Positions 9,254 to 17,944 of a stretch of 64,000 bases of DNA are shown here, piece by piece; the stretch's first letter is position 1; every line of letters begins with the position of its first letter. Origin of the DNA: JBBPYC01 sp965218765 (lineage in GTDB: Bacteria; Pseudomonadota; Gammaproteobacteria; Burkholderiales; Burkholderiaceae_C); contig CBDCLU010000004.1 in the NCBI GenBank assembly GCA_965218765.1, positions 310,001-374,000 of the forward strand, given 5' to 3'. Below the pieces are notes generated by a model. That model searched no databases. It was not told where the DNA came from and saw only the letters and a list, made by a program, of their open reading frames with translations. Made by a program: the position numbers and the translations under genes.

Positions 9254-9498
9254 ATGACTGAAAACATCGAGAACCTGCTGCTGGAGCATCTGAAGCGCTG
9301 TCAGGCCGGCCAAGACCGCATTGAACGCGATCTCAAGGAGATCAAAGCGCGGCTGTCAACGCTGGAGTCGGGCCAGGCATCGTTGCTGCAGCACATCGGC
9401 CACCTGGCCCCAGCTCCATCGCATCGCAGCAGGTCGCCATCGACCATTTAAGTGAGTGGATCGACCTTATCGAGCACCGGCTCGAACTGGCTGGTTGA
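9254..9498 (+). pseudogene. Small coiled-coil protein, frameshifted
   Basis: From ATG 9254 the frame reads 'MTENIENLLLEHLKRCQAGQ', followed by a heptad-like helix through residue 50. A frame change near 9408 then leads to a short nonsense tail and a stop at 9449-9451. In the +1 frame the protein continues plausibly as 'SSIASQQVAIDHLSEWIDLI' and ends 'EHRLELAG' at TGA 9496-9498. The full product would be about 81 residues, all helical. Small coiled-coil proteins starting this way are common in proteobacterial accessory DNA; the role is unknown. The single indel is what I see; that it was once functional is inference. Confidence 0.6.
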
Positions 9499-9605
9499 TA
9501 GCGGGATGCGGCGAGCCATTGACGTCCCTCCCGAATTCCGGACGTTTCAAAACTGGAGGTTAGGGTTGCATTTCGGCCGCGCTGAGACAGCGCGACGGAG
9601 AAGCG

Positions 9606-9872
9606 ATGAAGAGGTCGAGATTCAGTGATGAATAGATTGCCTATGCGTTGCGGCTGGCCGAGTCGGGGACGCCGGTCGTCGATGTGTGCCGCCAGATCGG
9701 TGTGTCCGAGGCGACGTACTACACGTGGAAGAAGAAGTTCGGGGATCTGGGCGTCACCGAGCTCAAGCGCCTGAGGATGCTCGAAGACGAGAACACCAGG
9801 CTGAAGCGCATCGTGGCCGACTTGACGCTGGACAAGCACATCCTGCAGGAGGTCGTTCAAAAAAAGCTTTGA
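9606..9872 (+). pseudogene. IS3 orfA with premature stop
   Basis: An 88-residue helix-turn-helix OrfA ('MKRSRFSDE', then after the stop 'IAYALRLAESGTPVVDVCRQ' and a leucine-zipper end). Codon 10 (9633-9635) is TAG where the family has Gln (CAG), a C-to-T change. The remainder of the frame is intact through 9872. Confidence 0.8.
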
Positions 9873-10730
9873 AGGCTGTCAAGCGGCGCGAACTGGCAGT
9901 CTGGATGCAAGAGCGTTATGCGGTGAGCGTGCGCAGGTCATGCCGGTTGGCGCTGCTGCACCCATCGGTCTGGTATCAGAAGAGCAAGGCCCGCGATCAA
10001 AGCGTGCTGCACTTGGCGCATCCGGGAGATCGCAATGGACCGCCCACGATTTGGCTATCTGCGCGTGCTGGTCATGCTTTGGGCGCCGAAGGCTGGGCAG
10101 TCGGCAAAAAGCGCGTGTATCGACTGTACCGGCTGGAAGGCTTGCAGCTTCGTATGAAGGTCAGACGCCGCAAGCGTATCGGCCTGCAACGTGGCCGCCC
10201 CGTGCTGGCGACAGCGCCAAATCAGCACTGGAGCATGGACTTTGTCCATGACCAGATGCTCGACGGCCCGGCATTTCGCGTGCTCACCGTCATCGATCAG
10301 TGGAGCCGCGAGAGTGTGTCTCTAGCGGCCAACTTCCGGCTCACCGGCCGATGCGTTGGCAAGGCCCTGGATGTGGCAGCACGAGAACGCGCTTGGCCTA
10401 AAGCGATCACGGTGGACAACGGCACCGAGTTCACGTCCAAGGTACTCGACGAATCGGCCTGGCGACGCGGCGTGAAGCTTGACTACACACGGCCCGACAA
10501 AGCCCACGGACAACGGGCTGATCGAGCCGTTCATCGGGCGCTTGGCGCGGGCGAGTTCCTGATGCGTCAACGAGTTCATTACGATGCAGGATGCGCGGGA
10601 GAAGTTGGAGGCTTGGCAGCACGACTACAACCACTACCGCCCGCATGGCTCACTCGGCCACCTGACCCCGAGCGAGTTCGTCAAAAGGAGGTCAGATCAA
10701 CCGCCAGAAAGCTGCCCGACTACAGTTTAA
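9866..10730 (+). pseudogene. IS3 orfB transposase, frameshifted
   Basis: The DDE transposase reading frame is recognisable in segments: 'SVRRSCRLALLHPSVWYQ', 'NQHWSMDFVHDQMLDG' (first Asp), 'ITVDNGTEFTSK' (second Asp) and 'YNHYRPHGSLGHLTPSEF' at the end. These segments lie in different frames. Indels are near 10030 (loss of the 'FGYRRLH' region) and in the span containing the catalytic Glu (about 10495-10600). It cannot make an active transposase. Confidence 0.8.
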
Positions 10731-10742
10731 AAGTGACCGAAT

Positions 10743-11102
10743 TTGGAGGAGACGTCAGTCGCACACGATGGCTTCTCGGCGCGCTATGACCTCGATCGGA
10801 TCATCGGTACGTTCTCGCGGCCCGCACACAAGCTGTTTGGCCAGTCGTACGTCGGCAAAATTCTTGTGCTTGACACCGCCAAGGGGGGTGTCGCCAGCGC
10901 CCGGATGCTGCGCGAAATGGCCTTGCGGGGCGTCATGCCGCTGGCGATCGTGTTCAACAGCGTGAATCCGATCCTCATACAAGGCGCGGCGTTCGGTGAT
11001 ATCACGATGATGGCCGGGTTTGAGGACGACATCACTGCTGAGGTGGCGCGTGGTGCGATGGTGGAGATCGATCCGGCGACCAAGACGATGCGTCTACTGT
11101 AG
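10743..11102 (+). pseudogene. AcnX small (swivel, DUF126) domain, N-terminally truncated
   Basis: A 119-residue frame beginning at TTG 10743, immediately after the IS3 end. It matches the small swivelling domain of the aconitase X family: 'GQSYVGKILVLDTAKGGV', then 'ASARMLREMALRGVMPLAIV', 'FNSVNPILIQGAAFGD' and a 'GAMVEIDPA' end. AcnX enzymes include cis-3-hydroxyproline dehydratase and phosphomevalonate dehydratase; the small domain works with a separate large subunit. The usual N-terminal strand of about 20 residues is missing, presumably lost when the IS arrived. No large-subunit gene is in the window. It may have belonged to the enolase/TTT cassette downstream. Confidence 0.72.
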
Positions 11103-11573
11103 GCGCAGGCAATGATGAGGTTGGTCAGATCTCGAACGGTTCTACGATCAACCCTTGACGGCACTGGTGCGAATTGCCCGGCCTTACCGGCTGATCTGAT
11201 GGTCTACATGGGCCGAGGGTTAGGGATGAGCAAGCTGCATGAGCATTGAAGATGCTGTTCGTGCATAGCGACTTCGACTGCGGGAACTCGGGCTGGGCGT
11301 TACGTTCAGAGGCCATGCCTCTGAGTAAAAGCGAGGATCGCCAGACGCTTATGCAGAAAGGAGTAGGCATCAAGACATTGTCGGCCTTCGAAGTGACGCC
11401 CCATGTCATAGACGCGCACGCTCTCCAGCGCTGATCGACTGCGTGACAGGCTTGTCGAGCCGGCCCAGCGACTCGTCATTGATTCAGACGATCCCGCTTC
11501 AAGCCATACGCTACGCGTCACTGTTACAACATGGGCCTGAACGAAGCAACTTACTAACCAGAGGAGACCCGGC
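11103..11573. other. Gene-free stretch before the enolase-superfamily gene
   Basis: A 471-base gap with no frame I can assign. It has no hairpin with a T run. The last part carries a good ribosome binding site (AGAGGAG near 11559) for the TTG start at 11574. Probably old intergenic or eroded sequence. Confidence 0.5.
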
Positions 11574-12752
11574 TTGGCCACGTCAACCCCACCACCCGAT
11601 CTGCAGCGATCGCTGCGTATCCGCGAAGTCACCGCCTATCCGCTGTCATTCCCGATCGTGCCTGAAAACAGCGTCAGGCTCGGTATGGGCCGCGCTGTCA
11701 AGAAGGACACCGTGGTCGTCAAGGTCACGACCGAGGACGGGCTGGTCGGCTGGGGCGAATCGCATCACGGCAAGGCCCATACGACGATTGCGCATCTCAT
11801 CAACGGCAGCCTGCGCCGGTTGGTGGTCGGCATGGACGCGAGCGACGTGGTCGGCGTCTGGCAAAAAATTTATCGCGCGCAATTGGCCAGCCACGGCATT
11901 GGCGCGGGTTGTGCGATGGCGATGAGCGGCATCGACATGGCGCTGTGGGACATCCGCGCCAAGGCGGTAGGCTGGCCGTTGTACAAGCTGCTTGGCGGCT
12001 TGATGCGGCCGGTACCGGCGTATGCAGGAGGCGTTTCCCTCGGTTTTCAGGAGCCGGCTGCGCTGGTCGATGAAGCGTTGCCGCACATCGAGGCCGGCTA
12101 CAAGGCGATCAAGCTGCGCGGCGGCGATACACCGGCGCGGGATCTGGAGCGCGTTGCCGCAGTGCGGCAGGCCGTCGGCGACGACATCACGATCCTGATC
12201 GATGCGAATACCGGCTACAAGGTGGCCGATGCGCGCCGTGTGATGCCGGGCCTGGACGACTTGAATGTCGGCTGGCTCGAAGAACCGTTTCCTGCGCACG
12301 ATCATTTGAGCTACCGCCAAGCTCGCCAGTTCGGCCGGCTGCCGCTGGCTGCCGGTGAAAACCACTTCACTCGCTTCGAGTTCCACCGCGTGATCGAAGA
12401 CGGCTCAATCACCATCTTGCAGCCGGATCTGTCGAAGGCCGGCGGTGTCACCGAAGTGCTGCGCATCGCGGCCATGGCGTCTGCCTGGAAGCTGCCTATC
12501 CACCCGCACACCAGCATGACCGGCATCAATATGGCTGCGTCGATCCACCTGCTGGCGGCAATCGACAACGGCGGTTACTTCGAAGGCGACGTGTCGAAGA
12601 ACAACCTGTTCCGGGATCAGCTGGTCAGTACGCCGTTCCAAATCGATGCTGATGGCAACGTGCATCCGCTGGAGGCGCCGGGCATCGGCGTCGAAGTCGA
12701 TGAAGCGTTTATTGAAGAGTATCCAGCCATTGAAGGGCCGGGCTACATTTGA
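11574..12752 (+). CDS. Mandelate racemase/muconate lactonizing enzyme family protein
   Basis: A 392-residue enolase-superfamily enzyme. The N-terminal capping domain spans about residues 14-130 and the TIM barrel follows. The catalytic Lys pair is 'KAIKLR' (about 177/179). The Mg2+ ligands are Asp in 'LIDANT' (about 210), Glu in 'WLEEPF' and Glu in 'AAGEN'. The base on the other face is His in 'IHPHTS'. This pattern fits the mandelate racemase subgroup, which abstracts the alpha-proton of a carboxylate and then racemises or dehydrates it. The start is TTG with AGAGGAG just upstream. A TTT receptor and a hydroxyacid dehydrogenase follow, so a sugar acid or 2-hydroxy acid is a likely substrate; which one cannot be told. 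Confidence 0.88.
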   Translation: MATSTPPPDLQRSLRIREVTAYPLSFPIVPENSVRLGMGRAVKKDTVVVKVTTEDGLVGWGESHHGKAHTTIAHLINGSLRRLVVGMDASDVVGVWQKIYRAQLASHGIGAGCAMAMSGIDMALWDIRAKAVGWPLYKLLGGLMRPVPAYAGGVSLGFQEPAALVDEALPHIEAGYKAIKLRGGDTPARDLERVAAVRQAVGDDITILIDANTGYKVADARRVMPGLDDLNVGWLEEPFPAHDHLSYRQARQFGRLPLAAGENHFTRFEFHRVIEDGSITILQPDLSKAGGVTEVLRIAAMASAWKLPIHPHTSMTGINMAASIHLLAAIDNGGYFEGDVSKNNLFRDQLVSTPFQIDADGNVHPLEAPGIGVEVDEAFIEEYPAIEGPGYI

Positions 12753-12803
12753 TCGAAGTGCGTTCGCGTGAAACCACTGAAACGACAAGAAGGAAAACAA
12801 CAC

Positions 12804-13793
12804 ATGAGACAAGTCACCCGCCGTAGCCACCTGAACGCACTGATCGTCGCCGGCTTGTTCGCGACAGTCGCCGCACCGGCAGCCGCTCAGGCCATCGACG
12901 ACTACCCCAACAAACCGATCCGCATCATCGTGCCCTACACGCCGGGCGGCTTCAATGACACGTTGGCCCGTACCGTCGGCGCGCAGTTGCAGCAGGACTG
13001 GGGCCAGTCGGTTGTGGTGGACAACAAGCCGGGCGGCAACACCGTGATTGGCACGCAGGCCGCAGCACGCTCGCCGGCCGATGGCTACACCTTGTTCATC
13101 GCGCCTTTTGCGTTCGCGGTCAATCCAAGCATCTTCAAGTCGCTGCCCTACGACACGAAAGACTTCGCGCCGATCACACTCGCCGCGACCACGCCGAATC
13201 TGCTGGTGGTCGGACCCTCGTTGCAAGTCGATTCGTTGAAGGAACTGATCGCAAAAGCGAAGGCCGATCCGGGCAAGCTCAACTATGCGTCGACCGGCAT
13301 CGGCTCATCGAACCATCTGTCGATGGAGAAGTTGAAGCAGATGGCCGGCATCGACATCACGCACGTGCCCTACAAGGGCAGCGCGCCGGCCGTGACCGAT
13401 CTGATGGGCGGGCAGGTCGGCGTGATGTTCGACAACATTCCGAACGTGATGCAGCACATCAAAGCAGGCAAGTTGAAGGCGCTGGCGGTCACCTCGGCCA
13501 AACCGTCGCCGCATGCGCCGAGCGTGCCGACCGTCGCGGAAGCCGGTGTGCCGGGCTATCAGGTCGACGTTTGGTTCGGCATCATGGCGCCGGCTGGCAC
13601 ACCGCAGCCGATCATTGACAAGCTGAACAAGCAGATCGTCAAAATCCTGAACCTGCCGGACGTGAAGGAAAAGTTCTCCGCGCTAGGCGTCGACGTGGTG
13701 GGTAGCACGCCGGCCGAAGCTGCCAAGTACCTCGATGACACGGCCGCCATCTGGGCCAAGGTTGTGAAGGAAGCTGGTGTCACGGCCGAGTGA
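12804..13793 (+). CDS. Tripartite tricarboxylate transporter receptor (Bug family)
   Basis: A 329-residue periplasmic solute-binding protein with a signal peptide (residues 1-29, ending 'PAAAQA'). The Bug signature follows: 'YPNKPIRIIVPYTPGGFND', then 'VVVDNKPGGNTVIG', 'GYTLFIAPF' and the C-terminal 'PAGTPQPIIDKLNKQIVKIL'. The start ATG at 12804 has AGGA upstream; an earlier GTG frame precedes the signal peptide. It lies 51 bases after the enolase gene and overlaps the next gene, so it is part of the same operon. No TctA/TctB membrane subunits are nearby, so it must use a distant transporter or act as a sensor. Confidence 0.92.
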   Translation: MRQVTRRSHLNALIVAGLFATVAAPAAAQAIDDYPNKPIRIIVPYTPGGFNDTLARTVGAQLQQDWGQSVVVDNKPGGNTVIGTQAAARSPADGYTLFIAPFAFAVNPSIFKSLPYDTKDFAPITLAATTPNLLVVGPSLQVDSLKELIAKAKADPGKLNYASTGIGSSNHLSMEKLKQMAGIDITHVPYKGSAPAVTDLMGGQVGVMFDNIPNVMQHIKAGKLKALAVTSAKPSPHAPSVPTVAEAGVPGYQVDVWFGIMAPAGTPQPIIDKLNKQIVKILNLPDVKEKFSALGVDVVGSTPAEAAKYLDDTAAIWAKVVKEAGVTAE

Positions 13794-14745
13794 ACCGCCA
13801 ACGCCCGGACGCGCCGTGGTGCTGCTGACCGGGCCGATGGAGGTGAGTGCGCGCGCCCGGATCGAGGCCGTGGCCGAGGTGCGCGAAGTGCCCGATACGC
13901 AGCCGCGGACCTTGCGTGAATGGGCAGCCAACGCCGATGTGCTGGTGGTGCGCGCAATGCTGCCGGCCGACATCTTCGAGCACGCATTGCGCCTGCGTGG
14001 CGTGGTGCGCCAGGGCGTGGGTCTGGACATGGTGCCGATGGATGCTGCCCGCGCGCATGGCCTACCGGTGGCCAATGTGCCAGGCTCTAATCGGCATTCG
14101 GTGGCCGAGCATGTGATCGCGTGCATCAGCACGCTAACCCGACGGATCGCGCGCATGGATGCCGAACTGCGCGCCAACGGCTGGAGCGAAGCGCGCAAGC
14201 TCGCTGATGCCGGCAGCGAACTGTTCGGCAAGACGATCGGCATCGTCGGGCTCGGCAGCATCGGCACGTGTCTCGCCGAGATCTGTGGTTGCGGGTTCGG
14301 CATGGCGGTGCTGGGGCACCAGCGGCGGCTTGATGCGGTGCCGGCGTTCGTGCGCGGCGTGCCGCTGGATGAGCTACTGCACAACAGTGATTTCGTCGTG
14401 CTTGCGTGCCCGCTGACAGCAGAGACCAGGCACCTGATCGATGCGCGACGACTTGCATTGATGAAGCCCAGTGCGTTGCTCGTGAATGTCGCACGCGGTG
14501 CGGTGGTTGAGGAGGCTGCACTGGCCCAAGCGCTGCACGAGCGTCGCATTGCCGGTGCGGCACTCGACGTGTTCGAACAGCAACCGCTGGCGCCCGATCA
14601 TCCGTTTCTGCAGCTTGGCAATGTGCTGCTGACGCCGCATGTGGCTGGCCTCACCGTGGAGAGCACGCGGCGCATGAGCGACGGCGCAGCCGATGAGGTG
14701 CTTCGGCTGCTGCGCGGCGAGCCGCTGTTGCACCGTTGTGACTGA
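13777..14745 (+). CDS. D-isomer-specific 2-hydroxyacid dehydrogenase
   Basis: An NAD(P)-dependent oxidoreductase of 322 residues that interconverts a 2-oxo acid and a D-2-hydroxy acid. The Rossmann fingerprint 'GIVGLGSIG' is at about 155-163. The catalytic set of the family is visible: Arg in 'VNVARGAVV', Glu/Asp in 'GAALDVFEQQPL' and His in 'LTPHVAGLT'. The start is uncertain: GTG 13777 overlaps the TTT receptor by 17 bases, and a later GTG near 13816 ('VVLLTGP') is equally possible. As third gene of the cassette it probably handles the oxo acid made by the enolase-superfamily enzyme. Confidence 0.88.
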   Translation: MSRPSEPPTPGRAVVLLTGPMEVSARARIEAVAEVREVPDTQPRTLREWAANADVLVVRAMLPADIFEHALRLRGVVRQGVGLDMVPMDAARAHGLPVANVPGSNRHSVAEHVIACISTLTRRIARMDAELRANGWSEARKLADAGSELFGKTIGIVGLGSIGTCLAEICGCGFGMAVLGHQRRLDAVPAFVRGVPLDELLHNSDFVVLACPLTAETRHLIDARRLALMKPSALLVNVARGAVVEEAALAQALHERRIAGAALDVFEQQPLAPDHPFLQLGNVLLTPHVAGLTVESTRRMSDGAADEVLRLLRGEPLLHRCD

Positions 14746-14755
14746 TCGGCTGATG

Positions 14756-14804
14756 ACCGTCAACCGTCAACCGTCAACCGTCAACCGTCAACCGTCAACC
14801 GTCA
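14756..14804. repeat. Seven tandem copies of a heptamer
   Basis: The unit ACCGTCA is repeated seven times without a mismatch from 14756 to 14804, starting ten bases after the dehydrogenase stop codon. This is a simple-sequence tract prone to slippage. It does not lie inside a recognised gene. Confidence 0.95.
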
Positions 14805-15426
14805 GTTTCTCCGCGCCAACTAGAAATGCGTGCCTCCGGATCCAAACGTTTCCGAGTGAAGCACGTCACCTTCCAGCGTGACCGTGTCGCCTGAGAGTGG
14901 ATGCTGGGTCTGTTCACGCACAGTCGGCCACATCTCGCCCTGCACAACGCTCGCTGAGACGGGTGCGTGAGATTTTTGAGCTGGGTTGGGGGTGCAGCGA
15001 CCACTCATGCACGGAGTTTTATGACATGTGCCTTTTGGCCCCGAGGAGTCAGGCATAAGAATCGAGCCAACACCAATTTACTCAAGGCTCAACACAAAGT
15101 GACGTGGTTTGGCAAGTGGCACAAATCCGTATGGAATGTGCTCGCCGATACGGCACACCCGCCTCAACAAGAAATCGTTGCCATTCCTTCGACGCCGACT
15201 GCCAGTGCTGCCAGTCAGGTGTTGGGCAAAAAAGCCCCAGCCTGTTAACCGGTTCGGGCTTTTTTGCTTTCTCAATCGCAAGGAGCCATTTTCAAGCGGA
15301 TGCACAACATCCGGCGGCGCAGCTTTGCCTGAGGAAATCATTGGGGTTGAACTGCCAGCGGTAGCTTGTTGAAAAAGCCGAACCTTCAGCAAACGCAATA
15401 CCGCAAGGAGCTTGACAATGACTCAG
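14805..15426. other. Gene-poor stretch with a terminator and an unassigned coding-like fragment
   Basis: No gene is assignable. On the minus strand a frame ending at 14820 reads '...VQGEMWPTVREQTQHPLS' and 'GDTVTLEGDVLHSETFG'. It has good codon character and could be the tail of a lost gene, but I cannot name it. A plus-strand frame ends at 15248 just before the terminator at 15228-15265. An IS3 remnant starts at about 15427. Confidence 0.4.
15228..15265. terminator. Bidirectional intrinsic terminator
   Basis: A perfect 10-base-pair stem, AAAAAAGCCC (15228-15237) with GGGCTTTTTT (15256-15265), has an 18-base loop. It has a T run in either orientation. The gene it once served is not recognisable on either side. 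Confidence 0.8.
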
Positions 15427-16522
15427 TTCAACCGCCCCGGGAATCGCGGAGGCCTCTTGGCTTGAGTCTGGCCGACATGGCCTGCTGCCCAAGATTGCGA
15501 TAGTAGTTGGCCTCGTGTTGGGCCGGCTGCACGTACCCGAGCGACGCCATCAGTCGGTGATTATTGAACCAGGCCACCCATTCGAGCGTGGCCAGCTCAA
15601 CAGCCTCTCTGGTCCTCCACGGCGCCCGTCGGTGAATCAACTCGGCCTTGTACAGCCCGTTTTGATCGTCTCGGCCAGTGCGTTGTCGTAGGAGTCGCCC
15701 TTACTGCCCGCGGAAGGCTCGATGCCAGCTTCAGCCAAGCGCTCGGTGTAGCGAATGCTGACGTACTGCGACCCTCTGTCGCTGTGGTGAATCAAAGTGT
15801 TGTCGCGCTCGGGTCTGCGGTCATACAGCGCTTGCTCCAACGCGTCGAGCACGAAGTCGGTGTGCATGGAGCTGCTCATCCGCCAGCCCACGATGCGCCG
15901 GGCGAACACGTTGATGGCGAAGGCCACGTACAACCAGCCCTGCCAGGTCGGTACGTATGTGAAATCGCTGACCCGTAGCTGGTTAGGACGCTCGGCATTG
16001 AACTGTCGGTGGACACGGTCGAGTGGACACGCTGCCTTCGGGTCACTGGAGGTTGTGCGCACGACCTTGCCACCGATCACGCCGCGCAGGCCCTGGCGTT
16101 GCATCAGCCGCTCGAAGGTGCAGCGGGCCACTGGCAAGCCTTCGCGCTGCAGATGCCGCCAGACTTTGTCGGCGCCGTAGAGCTGCATGTTGATCTGCCA
16201 GATGCGATCAATGTGCGGCACCAGCACTTCGTCGCGTTGGGCACGCGCACTGCGCAGCCTCGGCGTGCGCTGCCGCGCGGCATGGTGCCGATACGCCGAC
16301 GGGGCAATCTGCAGTACCTTGCAAATTGGCTCGACCCGGCGGTGGTCACGCCCTCGCGCTGGCCTGTGTCGCGCTCATGCCGGCGAACCCAGCAGCGCAG
16401 CGTCTCGGCCGTGCAGCCGATCTTGGCGGCAATCGACTCAATGGCCGCCCATTGCGACTCGTACTGTTCCTTGGCCTCTACAACCATGCGCACAGCGCGC
16501 TCCTGAACCCCGGGGCGGTTCA
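15427..16522 (-). mobile_element. IS3-family insertion sequence remnant
   Basis: About 1.1 kb bounded by inverted repeats around the core 'AACCGCCCCGGG' (15429-15441 on the left; complement at 16508-16520 on the right). It carries orfA and orfB on the minus strand. OrfA has lost its usual start and first residues: the coding signal begins 'VQERAVRMVVEAKEQYESQW' right at the end repeat. The element is distinct in sequence from the other IS3 copies in the window. Confidence 0.75.
15428..16520 (-). pseudogene. IS3 orfAB transposase, broken
   Basis: OrfA retains 'AAIESIAAKIGCTAETLRCW'. OrfB carries the DDE core: 'LRVSDFTYVPTWQGWLYVAF' (Asp), 'LIHHSDRGSQYVSIRY' (Asp) and 'GSKGDSYDNALAETI' (Glu). 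After 'AETI' the run AAAACGGG has two bases too many. This shifts the frame and ends the protein at 15637, while the proper end ('WVAWFNNHRLMASLGYVQPA') continues in another frame to 15428. Confidence 0.8.
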
Positions 16523-16930
16523 GGTTCCCCGTCGAGCGATACGCTGGGAAACTCATGCCTTCACAAACAGCAACGAAAGCAAGCGCCAGCGGCCGAAATC
16601 GACCACGCAAGCACACCCTCAGCGGCCGTTCAGGAGACCAACAGAAAAGCAAGGCGTGACAACCACCTGCACGCGTCAGCTTATCGGGACCCGCGCCAAT
16701 GCTAGATCTCCGGCCAGCGGCGAACCGTCACCATTTGCACTGAAATCAAGTGGATCCCAGCGCTTCCAAATGCTTCTCGATGACAGGCTGCAGCACTGCT
16801 TAACATTTTTGATAAGAAGCATTGATGATGCTCGGCGCCTTGCGCTGTGATGAGCATGGAGTAGGCGGCGTCTGCATGTCATCGCGATCTTCTGCTGCAC
16901 TCTGGGCCGCACCCAGTGAAACTGCCTGTC
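16523..16930. other. Gene-free stretch between IS3 remnant and LysR gene
   Basis: About 400 bases with no recognisable frame, hairpin terminator or repeat. It is downstream of the minus-strand LysR gene and outside the end repeat of the IS3 remnant. Confidence 0.5.
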
Positions 16931-17821
16931 TCAAAGACCGGCCATTGTGCGCTGCCGCAGCGCCGCCATCATCGCCTCTTTGACTGCCAACAGCGGCCGA
17001 CTGTCGGCATCGGCCTTGCGCGTCACGAGCGACATCTGCACCGTCGGTGAGCCCCGGCCCAACCGCACGATGCGAACTGGATAGGTTTGACAGATGCCGG
17101 TGTCGAACAGATGTACGAGCGAGATACCCACCCCTGCGCTTACGAGCGCGACGATGCCCGCAATGCTGTCCAGTTCAAGCAAGCCGCGCTGATGGCGCAC
17201 ATGGCTCGCCACGTAACGCGCAGCGAGACCGCCCGAGATGGTCTTGCGGTCATAGCGGACCCAGTCGTACTGCCGAAACAGCACTGGCACCGATGTCTCG
17301 ACGGCCGACAGTGGCGCGATCAGGCGCATCTCCCGCCGCAACAGCGGATGCCAGTTCAGGCGCGCCGAACCGCCTGTCTGCGGCTCGGCGACGATGGCCG
17401 CATCCAGCTCGCCGGCCTTGACCGCATCGGTCAACCCGCCACTGCGGCCGCGCATCGGCCGCAGTTCGAGCCGCGGGTAGCGCCCGCGCAGTTCGGTAAA
17501 GAGGTCAGGCAAGAGCGATGGCAGTACCGACTCGATGAGGCCAATCCGCACCACGCCGTCGACCGCGAGCGGGGTGCGACGGCGCAGCGCCTGCAGCTGC
17601 CGCAGCCCCTCGCGCATCGACGCGGCCACATCGTGTGCGAGTGCCGTCGGTCGCACCTGCTGACCAGAGCGGTCGAATAGGGCCTGACCCAGGTACTGCT
17701 CGAGGTGCTTCATCTGCATGCTGACAGCACTCGCAGTCAGATTCATTTCGGCCGCGGCGGCGGCGAACGATCCGCCGCGCAGCACAGCGTCCAGGGTCGA
17801 GAAGGTATCGAGCTTCATCAA
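16931..17821 (-). CDS. LysR-family transcriptional regulator
   Basis: A 296-residue regulator. The N-terminal winged helix-turn-helix spans residues 3-62 ('FSTLDAVLRGGSFAAAAAEM', 'NLTASAVSMQMKHLE'). The C-terminal half is the effector-binding domain. It is divergent from the TauD-type dioxygenase gene across 123 bases, the classic arrangement for a LysR regulating its neighbour. That gap contains the short palindrome CCAA-N5-TTGG (about 17841-17853), a possible binding half of its operator. The inducer cannot be deduced; it is likely the substrate or product of the adjacent dioxygenase. Confidence 0.9.
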   Translation of the reverse strand: MMKLDTFSTLDAVLRGGSFAAAAAEMNLTASAVSMQMKHLEQYLGQALFDRSGQQVRPTALAHDVAASMREGLRQLQALRRRTPLAVDGVVRIGLIESVLPSLLPDLFTELRGRYPRLELRPMRGRSGGLTDAVKAGELDAAIVAEPQTGGSARLNWHPLLRREMRLIAPLSAVETSVPVLFRQYDWVRYDRKTISGGLAARYVASHVRHQRGLLELDSIAGIVALVSAGVGISLVHLFDTGICQTYPVRIVRLGRGSPTVQMSLVTRKADADSRPLLAVKEAMMAALRQRTMAGL

Positions 17822-17944
17822 CGTTCCTTACGGCCCAAACCAAATCTATTGGCTTTTTCTTGCGTCGGATCGAGCCTAGACTTCATTGATGCCCATCTAA
17901 GGCATCCGTTGCCACCACCGTAACAAACCGGAGACTTTGCCGCC

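Larger units (their letters stand above)
9537..10740 (+). mobile_element. IS3-family insertion sequence, degenerate
   Basis: An element of about 1.2 kb containing IS3-type orfA and orfB, both broken. Its ends are imperfect inverted repeats: the left end contains 'AAAACTG' near 9550 and the right end 'CAGTTTAAAA' near 10724-10733. The sequence GAATT occurs at both outer edges (9532-9536 and about 10738-10742) and could be a target duplication; the exact ends are approximate. It directly abuts the truncated AcnX-swivel gene on its right. Confidence 0.75.

Noticed and set aside
14756..14804. Possible CRISPR-like array
   Set aside because: The repeats are seven bases, contiguous and without spacers: a simple tandem repeat.
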